NCBI GenBank assembly: GCA_963739335.1
Contig: CAVUAC010000063.1
Span: forward strand, 43,270-107,269
Direction of reading: 5' to 3'
DNA from: UBA9647 sp963739335
Lineage (GTDB): Bacteria; Bacteroidota; Ignavibacteria; UBA10030
Length of the DNA stretch: 64,000 nt
Part shown: positions 15,668 to 24,829 of the stretch, in pieces
Layout of the letters: the number at the start of each line of letters is the position of its first letter
Numbering within the stretch: the first letter of the stretch is position 1
Position numbers and translations under genes: made by a program
Notes under the pieces: model-generated
What the model was told of the DNA's origin: nothing
Database searches by the model: none
Seen by the model: only the letters and a program-made list of their open reading frames with translations

Positions 15668-16877
15668 GAAACCTCTGAAAAACATCTCGTTGATGGTTCT
15701 TTGCTTAGTGCCATGTAGAGTTTAAGAGGTCATTGGGTGGGAGGAAAATTTAAGAGCTGTTCATGATGATTGAGTTGAATTAGATCAGTAGCACTTTATT
15801 ATGGTTTTTTGGCCGTTTGGTTGGACGGCTTTTAGCCCCCGACTAAGCGAAGGCCCCGTTTGAGATTGACACTGATGGCAGCACAGACAACCTGAATCAG
15901 ATTACGCTTGATCGTGAAGTATTTGAGTCTCTCGAGATGACACCAGCGTTTCAGATCGTTGATACGTGGTTCGATTGCAGACCGAATCTGCGCTAGGGAT
16001 TTGTTGCGGCGTTGGTCTTTCGCAGTGAGGGGATGGTAATGGCATCCCTTGCGTAAGATGCCATTGCGCTTCTGATGTTGCTTCAGATACCGATGATGTT
16101 GTTCTGAATCATAGGCTTTATCGGCATAGACAACCTTCGTCTGAGGAGGAATCAGCTCTTCGAAGACATGATGATCATGAACGGTAATCGGTGTCAGGCT
16201 AATGTGTTCAACCAATCCGGAGCCGTGATCCATCGACAGGTGAACCTTCATGCCCTCTTTGGCCTTTCCCTTACGGCTGGTATAGGCAACATCGGGATCG
16301 ACAAGCTTACCGTTCTTTCTCCTTCGTCCAGGACGAGTCGCTCCTTACACAATGGTCGAATCGATGATAGTGCCCTTGCGAATGAATAAGCCCTGTTCAT
16401 CCAGTTGCTCGTTGATCAGGTCGAACAACCGCCGCTCAATTTTGGCTTGCCGAATCCGTCCACGGAACTTCACGAGCGTGGTGTCATCGACATGGTAACG
16501 ACGAATATCCTGACCGACCAAGCCTTCAAAGCTTCGGCGGTCATGCACTTCCTCTACGACCCTCACATCCGACAGGCCATACCATTGTTCCAGCAACAGC
16601 ATCTTGAACAACATCACGGGGGGAATCGCTGGTCGCCCTATCTGTCGGTCATACAGGGTTTTCAAGAGAGCTCCGATGCGATTAAAGTCGATGATCTGAT
16701 CGATCCTATCCAACATCGTGTCCTTCTTGCGCATCAGATTGTCTTCTTGCATCCCGAACGTCAGTTGCGAATCCTTCTTGAGCATGTCCGTTCCTTCTCT
16801 AGTTGATGATGGGAAAAACTCTCCCTCATTGCTCAAAAAGAAATACAACCATCGTGCCAGACTTTTTCAGAGGTTTC
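15668..16877. mobile_element. IS5-family-like insertion sequence
   Basis: A 1210-bp element with 15-bp perfect terminal inverted repeats (GAAACCTCTGAAAAA at 15668-15682 and its complement at 16863-16877) and weaker similarity beyond. It is flanked by the direct repeat AAGGT (15663-15667 and 16878-16882), a 5-bp target-site duplication, longer than is usual for IS5. It encodes one transposase with a nonsense codon. It is inserted 13 bases upstream of the cassette 3 start codon. Confidence 0.88.
15832..16785 (-). pseudogene. IS5-family DDE transposase with in-frame stop
   Basis: Reads as one 317-codon frame broken by TAA at 16345-16347. The N-terminal half has the IS5 pattern (RPAIPPVMLFKMLLLEQWYG ... 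VEEVHDRRSFEGLVG) and the first catalytic Asp in TIIDSTIV. After the stop the same frame continues with YADKAYDS (second Asp) and RSAIEPRINDLKRW (Glu). No base is gained or lost, so a single point change of a codon such as CAA would explain it. The start ATG at 16785 has AAGGA seven bases upstream. The element is probably immobile unless complemented. Confidence 0.88.
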
Positions 16878-16890
16878 AAGGTATATACCG

Positions 16891-18054
16891 ATGACACCAG
16901 ATGAACAATACAGAGATTTGGCAAGAAGGCTTGAGGAAATTGGCAAAATCCACGCAAAGGTCTTCTCCGAATTCAACACGTCTCTCAGATTCGCCGAATT
17001 GAACAGCCTCAAGGTAATTGAACCTCTTATGAAGGAATTTGATAGAATAAACTCTCTCAAACTTCACTTGCCCGCTGTCGAGAACCTTTTGAATTCCCCC
17101 GCTCTTGAAGCTGCTCGTGCTGCTAATCTTGCGATTTCCAAGTTGTCCGTATCACCTCAAATAGAACTTCTTTCCAAGGAGTTAGGTAGGGCCTCTGAAC
17201 TATGGAAAGCCCAGCTTGCTCCGATTTCCTTGGCGACAGAGTTAATTGGCACCTCGTTTCTGGGCATTCAGTCTCAAGTCGCCCGGATGTCTGAGATTTC
17301 CCTTCTCGCTGAACGAAGTCTCGCAAACATTGATTTTGCGAAACTCGGCGGGCTCGCGAACATAGCGCAAGAAATGCAGGATTCCCTTAGAGCTACTCAT
17401 TTTTCCTTTTCCGATTCCTATTCTCAACTATTCAAGTCACTTGAAGATTCTCGCTTGAGCATCCTGTCCGTCGCGCCAGTGGTAACCTCACTCCCCCCGA
17501 TTGAATTCTATTTTGGAAACAGATTTGTGGAAGTGATCACGTCCTCGGAGCGTGAGGATTCTGAAGAGGATCAATCCATGTCATTTGACCTTCAGAAAGA
17601 GACGAAGGATGATATTGAATCGCATCTTTCCCGCCTCGACAAATCGTTGATCAAACTCTGGCAAGGAGCAACACAATCAGTGGCTTCCGACAATCCTGAT
17701 GCCGTTCGTCACTACTCAATTTCGCTGCGAGAGTTGCTCACCCATATCATACATAGACTGGCTCCAGATGATCAAATCCGAGCTTGGTCCAACGCACCTG
17801 AGTTGTACCATGATGGAAAACCTACTCGGAAGGCAAGGTTGCTCTTCATCTGTCGTGGTATCAACCATCAGCCTTTCAGTCAGTTTCTGCAAAAAGACAT
17901 CGATTCAACCTTGGCTTGTGTTGATTTATTCCAGGAAGGGACGCACGCCATTGATCCCGATCTCTCAGCAATCCAACTCGATTTGTTAAGGATTAGAACT
18001 GAATCGTCAATTAGGTTCTTAGTTAGGACTTACTTTGATGCCAGCGGCGCATAA
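16891..18054 (+). CDS. pPIWI-associating-nuclease-like protein, array 1 cassette 3
   Basis: A 387-residue protein. Residues 1-225 are helical, with coiled-coil-like leucine spacing. Residues 245-385 (LIKLWQGATQSVASDNPDAVRHYSISLRELLTHIIHRLAPDD-IRAW) match the all-helical domain annotated in Pfam as predicted pPIWI-associating nuclease, found in prokaryotic Argonaute and other defence loci. Its nuclease activity is a prediction from context in the literature, and no classic catalytic motif is evident to me. The IS element has landed 13 bases before the ATG and will have removed the original ribosome-binding region. The stop codon overlaps the next attC. Confidence 0.75.
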   Translation: MTPDEQYRDLARRLEEIGKIHAKVFSEFNTSLRFAELNSLKVIEPLMKEFDRINSLKLHLPAVENLLNSPALEAARAANLAISKLSVSPQIELLSKELGRASELWKAQLAPISLATELIGTSFLGIQSQVARMSEISLLAERSLANIDFAKLGGLANIAQEMQDSLRATHFSFSDSYSQLFKSLEDSRLSILSVAPVVTSLPPIEFYFGNRFVEVITSSEREDSEEDQSMSFDLQKETKDDIESHLSRLDKSLIKLWQGATQSVASDNPDAVRHYSISLRELLTHIIHRLAPDDQIRAWSNAPELYHDGKPTRKARLLFICRGINHQPFSQFLQKDIDSTLACVDLFQEGTHAIDPDLSAIQLDLLRIRTESSIRFLVRTYFDASGA

Positions 18055-18204
18055 CAGGCGTAACCAAGACGCTTATTCATTTGCAAAGGCAATGTCAAAG
18101 CTGAGTCTGGATGACGGTTGTATTCGCTCCACGGTTTTTGTCGCGGGAGGATTGATTGTTTTGTAGCGGCAAAAGCAACGGCGTTGTTAGAGCAGATGTT
18201 ATGC
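18049..18204 (+). repeat. attC site 3 of array 1
   Basis: R'' GCATAAC at 18049-18055 (contains the stop codon of cassette 3), left arm AGGCGTAACC. R' GTTATGC at 18198-18204 is preceded by GCAACGGCGTTGTTAGAGCAGAT. About 156 bases. Confidence 0.75.
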
Positions 18205-18248
18205 GTCGTTGGCTTGCTGCAGTACGGGAATAGAATTGGAGGGTACAG

Positions 18249-18818
18249 ATGTCAACCAAAGCATCAACAGTTCTTTGGATCGCCGCAGGCTTTGTGATTC
18301 TCGCGCTCCTGTATCTCGTTCAGAGAAAGACCAGCGACATCAAGGAGCTCAAATCGCAGATCGATCAAAACAAAGAACTCACTGAGGACGTGCGGCAACG
18401 CCTTCTAGATTTGCTTCAGTCAAATCGCGATATCGATCCCCAGGTTGCCCAAGAACTGACACAGATCTGTGGGCTTCTCGAAATCCACCAGGACACAAAA
18501 GCGATACTGTCACTCGCCAAGATAATAGAAAAACTCCTGCGGCAACTGTACCAAGACGATCCCGAATTCCTGGCAAAGAAAAAGACTCCGTCGTTTGCCG
18601 ACTACCTCGAACACGCGAGGGATAAGAATGTCATTTCCACAGAAGACTACCATCTCATTTCTGTTCTTCGGCTCATCAGAAACGAAGAGGCACACGAACT
18701 CGCTGTGAAGAAAGAACGCAGTCGAATCGTTGCAGTGCTCATAGCCGGTATCGCCTTTGTGCTTACTCTTAGTCGGTTGCTCAGGAAAAAGTTAGGCGTT
18801 GTCGCACCATCGGTCTGA
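18249..18818 (+). CDS. Membrane-anchored HEPN-like protein, array 1 cassette 4
   Basis: A 189-residue protein with hydrophobic segments at about residues 8-25 and near 160-178 and a helical cytoplasmic domain. The motif RLIRNEEAHEL contains Rx4H (RNEEAH), as in HEPN ribonucleases and in the DUF4145 cassette at 13850. A similar layout (membrane anchor, charged helix, DUF4145-like core) is common for solo HEPN proteins. The start has a strong GGAGGG eight bases upstream and lies 44 bases after the attC boundary. RNase activity is an inference from the motif. Confidence 0.75.
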   Translation: MSTKASTVLWIAAGFVILALLYLVQRKTSDIKELKSQIDQNKELTEDVRQRLLDLLQSNRDIDPQVAQELTQICGLLEIHQDTKAILSLAKIIEKLLRQLYQDDPEFLAKKKTPSFADYLEHARDKNVISTEDYHLISVLRLIRNEEAHELAVKKERSRIVAVLIAGIAFVLTLSRLLRKKLGVVAPSV

Positions 18819-18871
18819 GATCAAATGACCATCCGAGAGGAATTGTGCAACAAACACGCAAGCCAACGAAC

Positions 18872-19042
18872 GTATAACAAGCGGCAAACCGGCGCTCGTG
18901 GGCTGGTGTTGGCAGGCTATTACGAAACCAAAGTTGTTGTGAACCTATTTTGGGCTCATTCACTCGCTCAATGCCGTTGCTCACACAATAGTAAATAGTA
19001 GGAGTTTGCAACGGCACTGCGGTTTGCCTGAAATCGTCATGC
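18872..19042 (+). repeat. attC site 4 of array 1
   Basis: R'' GTATAAC at 18872-18878 followed by AAGCGGCAAACCGGCGCTCGTG. Right arm GCACTGCGGTTTGCCTGAAATC with R' GTCATGC at 19036-19042. Nearly the same as site 1 in both arms. Inner pair CCGTTGC/GCAACGG. Confidence 0.85.
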
Positions 19043-19099
19043 GTCAGCGGCCTCATTTATTACGTCGCTTTGCGGCGCGCTGGTTTCGGAACTCTTGGA

Positions 19100-19516
19100 A
19101 TGTCACTCATGAAATCCTCGACAGCAGGCCACGCAAGACAGATTTGGGATGACATCCGTAACGGCATCTTTTCGGTTGAGATGTTGGCCATGATCAACTT
19201 GGAGAAGCTCAGGTATCTTGCCACGCGCGACAAGACCTATATTGATATGCGAAACTCTTCATCTGCGGAGGTGCTCAAACTCATCGAGAAGCTTCAGTCC
19301 GTTCCAGATCTGGTTGTACCAGAGATGAGCGCCATTGTTCAAGAGATGCCATTGTCTGTGCAATCATTCCTATTTGATCGGTTTCTTTATGTGGATGAAT
19401 ATTTAGAGAAATTAGGTCAGACAGAGTTCTTCTTCGAGGAGGGTCCACATGAATTCCTCCGTTGGGGTCTTATGGACATATGGGACTCTCGCGAACGCGT
19501 CGGAGACTGGCGATGA
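19100..19516 (+). CDS. Hypothetical protein, array 1 cassette 5
   Basis: A 138-residue soluble, helical protein (HARQIWDDIRNGIFSVEMLAMINLEKLRYLA ...). No family recognised. A TTG start ten codons upstream extends the frame; I prefer the ATG at 19100. It is bounded on both sides by attC sites, so its promoter must lie outside the cassette or in the array leader. Confidence 0.6.
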   Translation: MSLMKSSTAGHARQIWDDIRNGIFSVEMLAMINLEKLRYLATRDKTYIDMRNSSSAEVLKLIEKLQSVPDLVVPEMSAIVQEMPLSVQSFLFDRFLYVDEYLEKLGQTEFFFEEGPHEFLRWGLMDIWDSRERVGDWR

Positions 19517-19586
19517 TCTTTACTTGCTTCATACGATCTCGACAACACGTGCGCCGCAAAGCGAAAAAGAATTGAGGCCGCCCAAC

Positions 19587-19776
19587 GCATAAGATGCGGC
19601 AAACCGACGCTTGCGGGCTAAGATTGGCAGACTATTCTAAAGGCAAAGATTTGTTGAAGCTGTTTTCGGCTCATTCACTCGCTCAATGGTTTTTGGTGTC
19701 AGTAATAGGCTCAGACAAAGCTCATCAGATTTCAGTGTCACCAAAAACCACTGCGGTTTGTCGGAGACCTTTGTGC
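19587..19776 (+). repeat. attC site 5 of array 1
   Basis: Left arm CGCATAAGATGCGGCAAACCGACGCTTGCGGG; right arm CACTGCGGTTTGTCGGAGACC with R' TTTGTGC at 19770-19776. Inner hairpin GGTTTTTGGTGTCA / GTGTCACCAAAAACC. Both R boxes deviate from consensus. About 190 bases. Confidence 0.7.
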
Positions 19777-19803
19777 AATGCATCTGCACACCAGAACCTG
19801 TAG

Positions 19804-21033
19804 ATGACTATGATACCAATGACTAATGACATTGCCAGAGGCTGGGCGGGTGAGCAATTGATCGCTCGGTTTTTCGACTCAAAGTTCTCAAAGTTCTTCT
19901 CATTCCCTAATCCCAAGAGTAAGTCGAAGGCTCAAGTGGCAGATGTTCTCGTCTGGATGAACAGGATAGTCTTTCTTATCGAAGTCAAGACTCGAGATAA
20001 GGGTACTGCTTCAATCGATTCTTGGGCTGGCAACAGAATCGAGCGAGGAATTGAACAAATTACCACGAACTTCAATCGTATCAAGCGAAACGAGAGGATA
20101 TTGTTACACAATCGGTACTACCACACCGACCTTGATTGCCTCGGAGTTGCGACCGTCGTTGGTTTGATCATTCTCGTTCACGAGGAGGACTGCAAGATTC
20201 CACCTTCTTCAGTCGCCCCCGACATCTACAAACAGCCCTTGGCGATCCACGTTTTCTCTTGGTCAGACCTTATGCAAATGACTGCCGAGATTGATACAGT
20301 TGCTGACCTACACTACTACTTGACAGACCGTTTCCAGTACTTGAGTTCGGCTGACATTCCGCTAGGAAGCGAACAAAATGTGCTTGGATATTACAGGATG
20401 CAATCGAACAAGTTTCCGCCCGCTCCTGTCGATTTTGCCGTTTCAAACTACTGGCACCAGTACCAAGTGGAAATGGCAGACCGAATCCTTGCCCGTAACA
20501 CACACAACGAATACTCGTTCTGGCTCAACAAACTGGAATCTGCGTACTCAGATCAGCGGAAGCTCTTCTCCGGCTATCCTCTTGGGCTGTATATGGTTTG
20601 GGAAATAGGTGCAATAAGCCGCAGGGAGCGTGCCTATCTAGGCGAAAAAATCTCATCCGTGCGTAAATGGTTCGAGGCTGGTAACTCTACAAGGAGGTTT
20701 GCTTGGCTCAACCAATCAACTGGCAACTGGCTTGTTTTCTATTTCTCCAAGAGCGAGCCGAAGTTCTTGGAGCGTGAACTGTATCGGCTTGTCGAACTTA
20801 AACTGATCAAAGAAGTTCACGACGACGCGTTTGACTTCGGTGCATATGGTTTTGGTTTTCAAGTGTCTCTAACGTTTCCGCCTCGCCTTCTTGGATTAGG
20901 AGCCACAATCATAATGGGAGCCGACCTTGTCAAAGGAAAGTACACGCAGGCTGATGTTGATGAATCTCGTATCCACTTCGGCCACAAAGACGACATCCAG
21001 AAAATGAGAATAGAGGAGTTTCCAAGTGAGTAA
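19804..21033 (+). CDS. PD-(D/E)XK nuclease-like protein, array 1 cassette 6
   Basis: A 409-residue protein. The N-terminus has a restriction-endonuclease-like core: GWAGEQLIARFF (helix with Glu), ADVLVWM (catalytic Asp) and FLIEVKTRDKG (E-x-K) near residues 46-66, as in NERD-type or Mrr-like nucleases. The C-terminal 200 residues are unfamiliar; they may supply target recognition. Solo nucleases of this kind are common in defence islands, and no methylase partner is in the same cassette. The ATG at 19804 lies 27 bases after the attC boundary. Confidence 0.75.
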   Translation: MTMIPMTNDIARGWAGEQLIARFFDSKFSKFFSFPNPKSKSKAQVADVLVWMNRIVFLIEVKTRDKGTASIDSWAGNRIERGIEQITTNFNRIKRNERILLHNRYYHTDLDCLGVATVVGLIILVHEEDCKIPPSSVAPDIYKQPLAIHVFSWSDLMQMTAEIDTVADLHYYLTDRFQYLSSADIPLGSEQNVLGYYRMQSNKFPPAPVDFAVSNYWHQYQVEMADRILARNTHNEYSFWLNKLESAYSDQRKLFSGYPLGLYMVWEIGAISRRERAYLGEKISSVRKWFEAGNSTRRFAWLNQSTGNWLVFYFSKSEPKFLERELYRLVELKLIKEVHDDAFDFGAYGFGFQVSLTFPPRLLGLGATIIMGADLVKGKYTQADVDESRIHFGHKDDIQKMRIEEFPSE

Positions 21034-21049
21034 CTTTGCAGGTGCACTG

Positions 21050-21207
21050 CGCATATCAAACGGCACGCCAGCGCTCGCTCACTGGATAGGCGATGCTAAA
21101 ACGAAGATTGGCTAAATGAAAAGAGCTCGCTCAATGCTGTTGCTCACACATTAGTAGATAGAAGGAGTTCGCAACGGCACTGCGACGCGCCTAAACTGCT
21201 TGCGCCA
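21050..21207 (+). repeat. attC site 6 of array 1
   Basis: Left arm CGCATATCAAACGGCACGCCAGCGCTCGC; right arm GCACTGCGACGCGCCTAAACTGCTTGCGCC. The inner pair GTTGC/GCAAC and the block GCTCGCTCAATGCTGTTGC place it in the same family. The arm sequence differs from sites 1 and 4 (CGGCACGCC instead of CGGCAAACC), while its partner is partly changed too. Confidence 0.65.
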
Positions 21208-21257
21208 CGCATCCTCACAGGAGTTTTTGAGCTACCAATCAACTAGGAGATCAGCAG

Positions 21258-22394
21258 ATGCCCGGAAGACTTCCTGCCCCTCGAGCGGGCGGTTCTCAGT
21301 TAGTCATAAAAGTCAGACCCGTCGACTTTTCATTTTGGTCAACCGCTAGACAAAGACACGGTCACGCTGCGCTACAGTCGCAGGTCTTTGCAAATGATCC
21401 CTGGAACGTCATTGAGTCAGCGATCAACTCACGCTGCGTGAGCGCTCGCAGAACTGCCGCAATAGCGTTTCTTGAGCAGGCGAAAGACTTCTACGAAGCC
21501 GCTGCGTCATCCAGACTGACCACTTCGAAACCTCTACTTTCGTACTACGCGATGCTCAATATCGCAAAGGCCTTCATTCTAAGCTTTGGGGCTCATTCGA
21601 ATCTTGATTCATTGAGGCATGGGCTTTCTGAGGCAAATGCTAGAAATCCAAGGTTGACCACTCATACCGTAGACGCACACGCGTCGACACCGGCGAGCCT
21701 TAATGCATTTGCCGAGTTTCATCTGGTAGTGTGTGGTCACCCCTTGGCCCGTACCATTCCAATTCCCATAACACAGCTTTATGCCCAATCAATCCTTGGT
21801 CATCGACTTTGGAGCACGGCGACAGGGCGAAGGGAACGTTTCATCCATATTCCACGCATCTACTATAATCACGATCATATAGCAAGGCATCTCTGGCTAA
21901 CACTTTTCTTCTACGCTGATGACTTACAGAGAATGTCAATCGGTCACACTCAGCTCCTGAACGATGCGCGCCTATCAAGAGACTTCCGGCAAGTCGTCAC
22001 TGATGAAAGCGAGAATAACCGGCGGCTTATTTGCTTCGAACAACGAACTCCTATCAACTTGACCAGTTTTCCATCGGACAGTCTAGACACTCTCAACGGA
22101 ATACTAAAGAACAACCTCTGGACAATATTGCTATCGTCTCCACCATACCGAAGATTTTATGCCTATGCCGCCGCGGCAGGTGAAATTGTCCTACACCAGC
22201 TTCTGTCAACCTACGCTCTAGCATACTATTTTGGATCCGTAACTAGATATCGACCTCATCAATTTCAATTAATGCTCGAATCACGATATGGCTCTTTCAT
22301 TCGGGAGTTCGTCGATCATCAGATTCTTCAATTCATTTATCTGCTTGCTGCGCACTTTGACAGGCGAGACGTGGTGAAACCAGCCGTAATCTGA
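21258..22394 (+). CDS. YaaC-like protein, array 1 cassette 7
   Basis: A 378-residue member of the YaaC family (Pfam YaaC-like). The diagnostic stretch is FLEQAKDFYEAA ... KPLLSYYAMLNIAKAFIL near residues 70-112, followed by the long helical core and LHQLLSTYALAYYFGSVTRYRP. The B. subtilis YaaC function is unknown; homologues recur in defence loci. A strong ribosome-binding site (AGGAGAT) lies nine bases upstream of the ATG. Bounded by attC sites 6 and 7. Confidence 0.82.
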   Translation: MPGRLPAPRAGGSQLVIKVRPVDFSFWSTARQRHGHAALQSQVFANDPWNVIESAINSRCVSARRTAAIAFLEQAKDFYEAAASSRLTTSKPLLSYYAMLNIAKAFILSFGAHSNLDSLRHGLSEANARNPRLTTHTVDAHASTPASLNAFAEFHLVVCGHPLARTIPIPITQLYAQSILGHRLWSTATGRRERFIHIPRIYYNHDHIARHLWLTLFFYADDLQRMSIGHTQLLNDARLSRDFRQVVTDESENNRRLICFEQRTPINLTSFPSDSLDTLNGILKNNLWTILLSSPPYRRFYAYAAAAGEIVLHQLLSTYALAYYFGSVTRYRPHQFQLMLESRYGSFIREFVDHQILQFIYLLAAHFDRRDVVKPAVI

Positions 22395-22440
22395 AAACTC
22401 ACAATGGAAGTTTCTGACTCTGCTAAACGTGCGGCTGCGC

Positions 22441-22534
22441 GGTGCATAACACGCCGCACTACTACGCACGCAAAATAGCATCACCAAGCTCTTGGGTTCG
22501 CAACGGCGCAGCGGTTTGCTGCAGACCTTAGGTG
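22441..22534 (+). repeat. attC site 7 of array 1 (short)
   Basis: R'' TGCATAAC, then ACGCCGC. Right arm GCGCAGCGGTTTGCTGCAGACCTTAGGTG. Only about 94 bases, so much of the loop has been lost. R' reads CTTAGGT rather than GTTRRRY. Confidence 0.6.
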
Positions 22535-22563
22535 AAACAGTGGCCAGCTAGGAAGGAGTGAAA

Positions 22564-23592
22564 ATGGATCTCTATCAGATACTTGAAACCATTGGAAAGA
22601 TCACGCTGGGTGTTGGCTGTTTTGGCCTTGTTGCTTGGATTATCAAATTGCTTACCCAAGTGAATAAGAACCAAAAAGAATACATCTCTCTGCTTGAGAA
22701 GGAGTTTCAAGAAAGAGAGAAAACCAGAGAACAAAGAATCGCCAGCATGATAGATATTCACAAACAGGAAGTTAATCTGCTGGAACGCAAACACGAACTA
22801 TTGGTTGCTTCCATTGAGTTGGAAAAGAGGACAATTGAACAAAGGTATGAGATGCGTGTAGGGAAGGACACAAAGATACCAAATTACTCGACAACTGGCC
22901 TGACATCTCTTGCTCTTGACAAACTTGATGACAAAGAAGAATGGAAAAGACTTTCAGATTACCTCTCACATAACATCAAACAAATACTTATCCCCATTCT
23001 TCAGCAGGTGTCTGAACTAAGGGAGATTGGTAAACCTGATGCCACGAGGATTGAACATCTATATGACTACATACATGATCTGAATGAGCAATCGAACCTA
23101 CTCACTATCTTCTCAGGAGAGACTCTCACAAAGAACACTCAGATTGACTTGATGGAAGTGTTTAAGAAAGTTGACACCACAATAACGCGTGGAGCTCTTA
23201 AAATGGTTTTTTCTCCACCTGGGATAACGAGGGTGATGGTGTTGGCCGAAGAAGCAATGCTCTACTACGCCTTGTCCGAAACACTGGAAAATGCAAGAAT
23301 ACATGGAGCTGATTCCAAGGTGTATGTCACAATCACAAGGGACTCTGGTCTTGTTCGTGTAGAAATCAAGAACGTGGCAAGCAGTTGTGTACCAGACCTG
23401 GCGCCAATGAGAGGATATGGTTTGCTGATGTTGCGAAAAACAATTGAGGCAATGCAGGGTGAAATGTCCTACGAAGCCAGAGAGGAAGATGGTCAACCGT
23501 TTTTTGCGGTCAAGGTTAGTCTAGTGGCCGCTGCTTCGCCTGATAGCAGCAACAGCGACGCTCACTCATCTGGTAAGGTTCATGACGAATAG
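22564..23592 (+). CDS. Membrane sensor histidine kinase-like ATPase, array 1 cassette 8
   Basis: A 342-residue protein. An N-terminal membrane helix (residues 13-32) is followed by a long coiled coil (36-95), a short DHp-like helix (DYLSHNIKQILIPILQQ, possible phospho-acceptor His) and a HATPase_c domain with N box ETLENARIHG and G box MRGYGLLMLRKTIE near residues 240-300. No receiver domain or partner regulator is nearby. A strong GGAAGGAG precedes the ATG; a GTG two codons earlier is less likely. The last 20 residues read into the following attC. A two-component kinase without a partner inside an integron cassette is uncommon. Confidence 0.82.
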   Translation: MDLYQILETIGKITLGVGCFGLVAWIIKLLTQVNKNQKEYISLLEKEFQEREKTREQRIASMIDIHKQEVNLLERKHELLVASIELEKRTIEQRYEMRVGKDTKIPNYSTTGLTSLALDKLDDKEEWKRLSDYLSHNIKQILIPILQQVSELREIGKPDATRIEHLYDYIHDLNEQSNLLTIFSGETLTKNTQIDLMEVFKKVDTTITRGALKMVFSPPGITRVMVLAEEAMLYYALSETLENARIHGADSKVYVTITRDSGLVRVEIKNVASSCVPDLAPMRGYGLLMLRKTIEAMQGEMSYEAREEDGQPFFAVKVSLVAAASPDSSNSDAHSSGKVHDE

Positions 23593-23740
23593 AGTGCACT
23601 CAACGCCGTTGCTCATCCCGATGCGACCAAAATCGCATCGGGGCAACGGCACTGCCCGCCTTCGCTTGCGCTACGGCGGGTAAACAAACCCGCCTACACT
23701 AGCGTTATGGTGGGCAGGCGGTTTGCCTAAACTGCTTGCG
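23540..23740 (+). repeat. attC-like site 8 of array 1, interrupted
   Basis: Left part overlaps the end of the kinase gene (AGCAACAGCGACGCTCACTC). Right arm GGCGGTTTGCCTAAACTGCTTGCGGGC near 23718-23742. The loop keeps the family pair CCGTTGCTC ... GGGCAACGGCACTGCC but carries an extra G+C-rich palindromic insert (CCCGCCTTCGCTTGCGCTACGGCGGG). Confidence 0.55.
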
Positions 23741-23781
23741 GGCGCATGGAATAAAATACAACGAAAATTTGGAGGGATAGC

Positions 23782-24612
23782 ATGAATCTGGTACTCTCTG
23801 CCAACTCGATGTCGTTTGTCTGTCCGAAGTGCAAGCGTCCACTTCGCTCAGTGGACAACTCTCTCTACTGCAGCGAATGTGACCGGACGTATCCCATCAC
23901 CAGCGGCATCCCAGACTTTATTGCAGGAGATTCGCAGGCCAGCCTCGCCCCTGTCTTACGTATCGCCAAGGTTATGGACTTTCTGGCCCCCATTTACGAA
24001 TCCCGGTTCTGGCAGCAACTTAACCTTAAACTGGCTGGTGCTCGCGGCAGTTCGCTTCGCAGTATCGCGAGTTTCCATTCTCAGACCTTGGAGGGCGTAA
24101 CTGGGTCTGTGCTGGATGTGGCATGCGGACCAGCGACCTACGGACGCCGTATCGCATCCGCATCTAGAAGCGTTTATGGCATTGACATCTCAATGGGCAT
24201 ACTACGGAAAGGTATGACCTATGTAGCACGAGCCCGCATGTCAGGTGTTTATCTCGCGCGAGCCCGCGTAGAGGAACTGCCATTTGGCAACGCCGTCTTC
24301 GACGGGGCAATTTGCTCCGGATCTCTCCACCTCTTCCCCGATACAGTGCTCTCTCTGCGCGAAATCGCGCGAACTATGAAAACGGGTGCACCTCTATCGG
24401 TTCAGACTTTCATTGCGGGAAATACAATAGTGAATCGTTTGTTGAAGAAACAGTCCTGGGTTCATAATTTCGAACTTGTTGAATTGCAGCAATATCTGAC
24501 CGAGGCTGGTTTTCAGGGATTCCGGTGGAAACTTGATGGCCCCATTGTCATAACTTTCTGTGCACGCAAAGCCGTGTCTGATCAACAGATGTGCATCGTG
24601 CTGGCACATTGA
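23782..24612 (+). CDS. SAM-dependent methyltransferase with N-terminal zinc ribbon
   Basis: A 276-residue class I methyltransferase. An N-terminal Trm112-like zinc ribbon (C14, C17; then C32, C35) is followed by motif I VLDVACGPATYGR near residues 112-124, YGIDIS (motif II) and the methyltransferase_11 motif LPFGNAVFDGAICSGSLHLFPD. The arrangement resembles the rRNA guanine methyltransferase RlmA group and other small-molecule methyltransferases; the substrate is not predictable. GGAGG lies nine bases upstream of the ATG. No attC follows the gene, so it is either the array-flanking gene or a cassette that has lost its site. Confidence 0.85.
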   Translation: MNLVLSANSMSFVCPKCKRPLRSVDNSLYCSECDRTYPITSGIPDFIAGDSQASLAPVLRIAKVMDFLAPIYESRFWQQLNLKLAGARGSSLRSIASFHSQTLEGVTGSVLDVACGPATYGRRIASASRSVYGIDISMGILRKGMTYVARARMSGVYLARARVEELPFGNAVFDGAICSGSLHLFPDTVLSLREIARTMKTGAPLSVQTFIAGNTIVNRLLKKQSWVHNFELVELQQYLTEAGFQGFRWKLDGPIVITFCARKAVSDQQMCIVLAH

Positions 24613-24664
24613 AGTTAGCGGCGAAAATACTACATCTAACAGAACCTTTATAAAAGGTCGGAGT

Positions 24665-24685
24665 CCCCGCAAAGAGCGTGCGGGG
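24665..24685 (+). terminator. Hairpin after the methyltransferase gene
   Basis: CCCCGCA, loop AAGAGCG, TGCGGGG followed by TTTCGTCCC, then a second hairpin (GTCCCGGTGA ... TCGGGAC). It sits 53 bases after the stop and may end transcription of array 1. Confidence 0.6.
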
Positions 24686-24829
24686 TTTCGTCCCGGTGAC
24701 TTTCATCGGGACTCAACAAGAGAAAACTCTTCCCCCCGATTGCTGCGATGAGCACGATACACTCACCTTCTATCAGAGCATGGAAATAGAGACATACGCT
24801 TCGCTGAACGACAAAAAAACCATGATACG

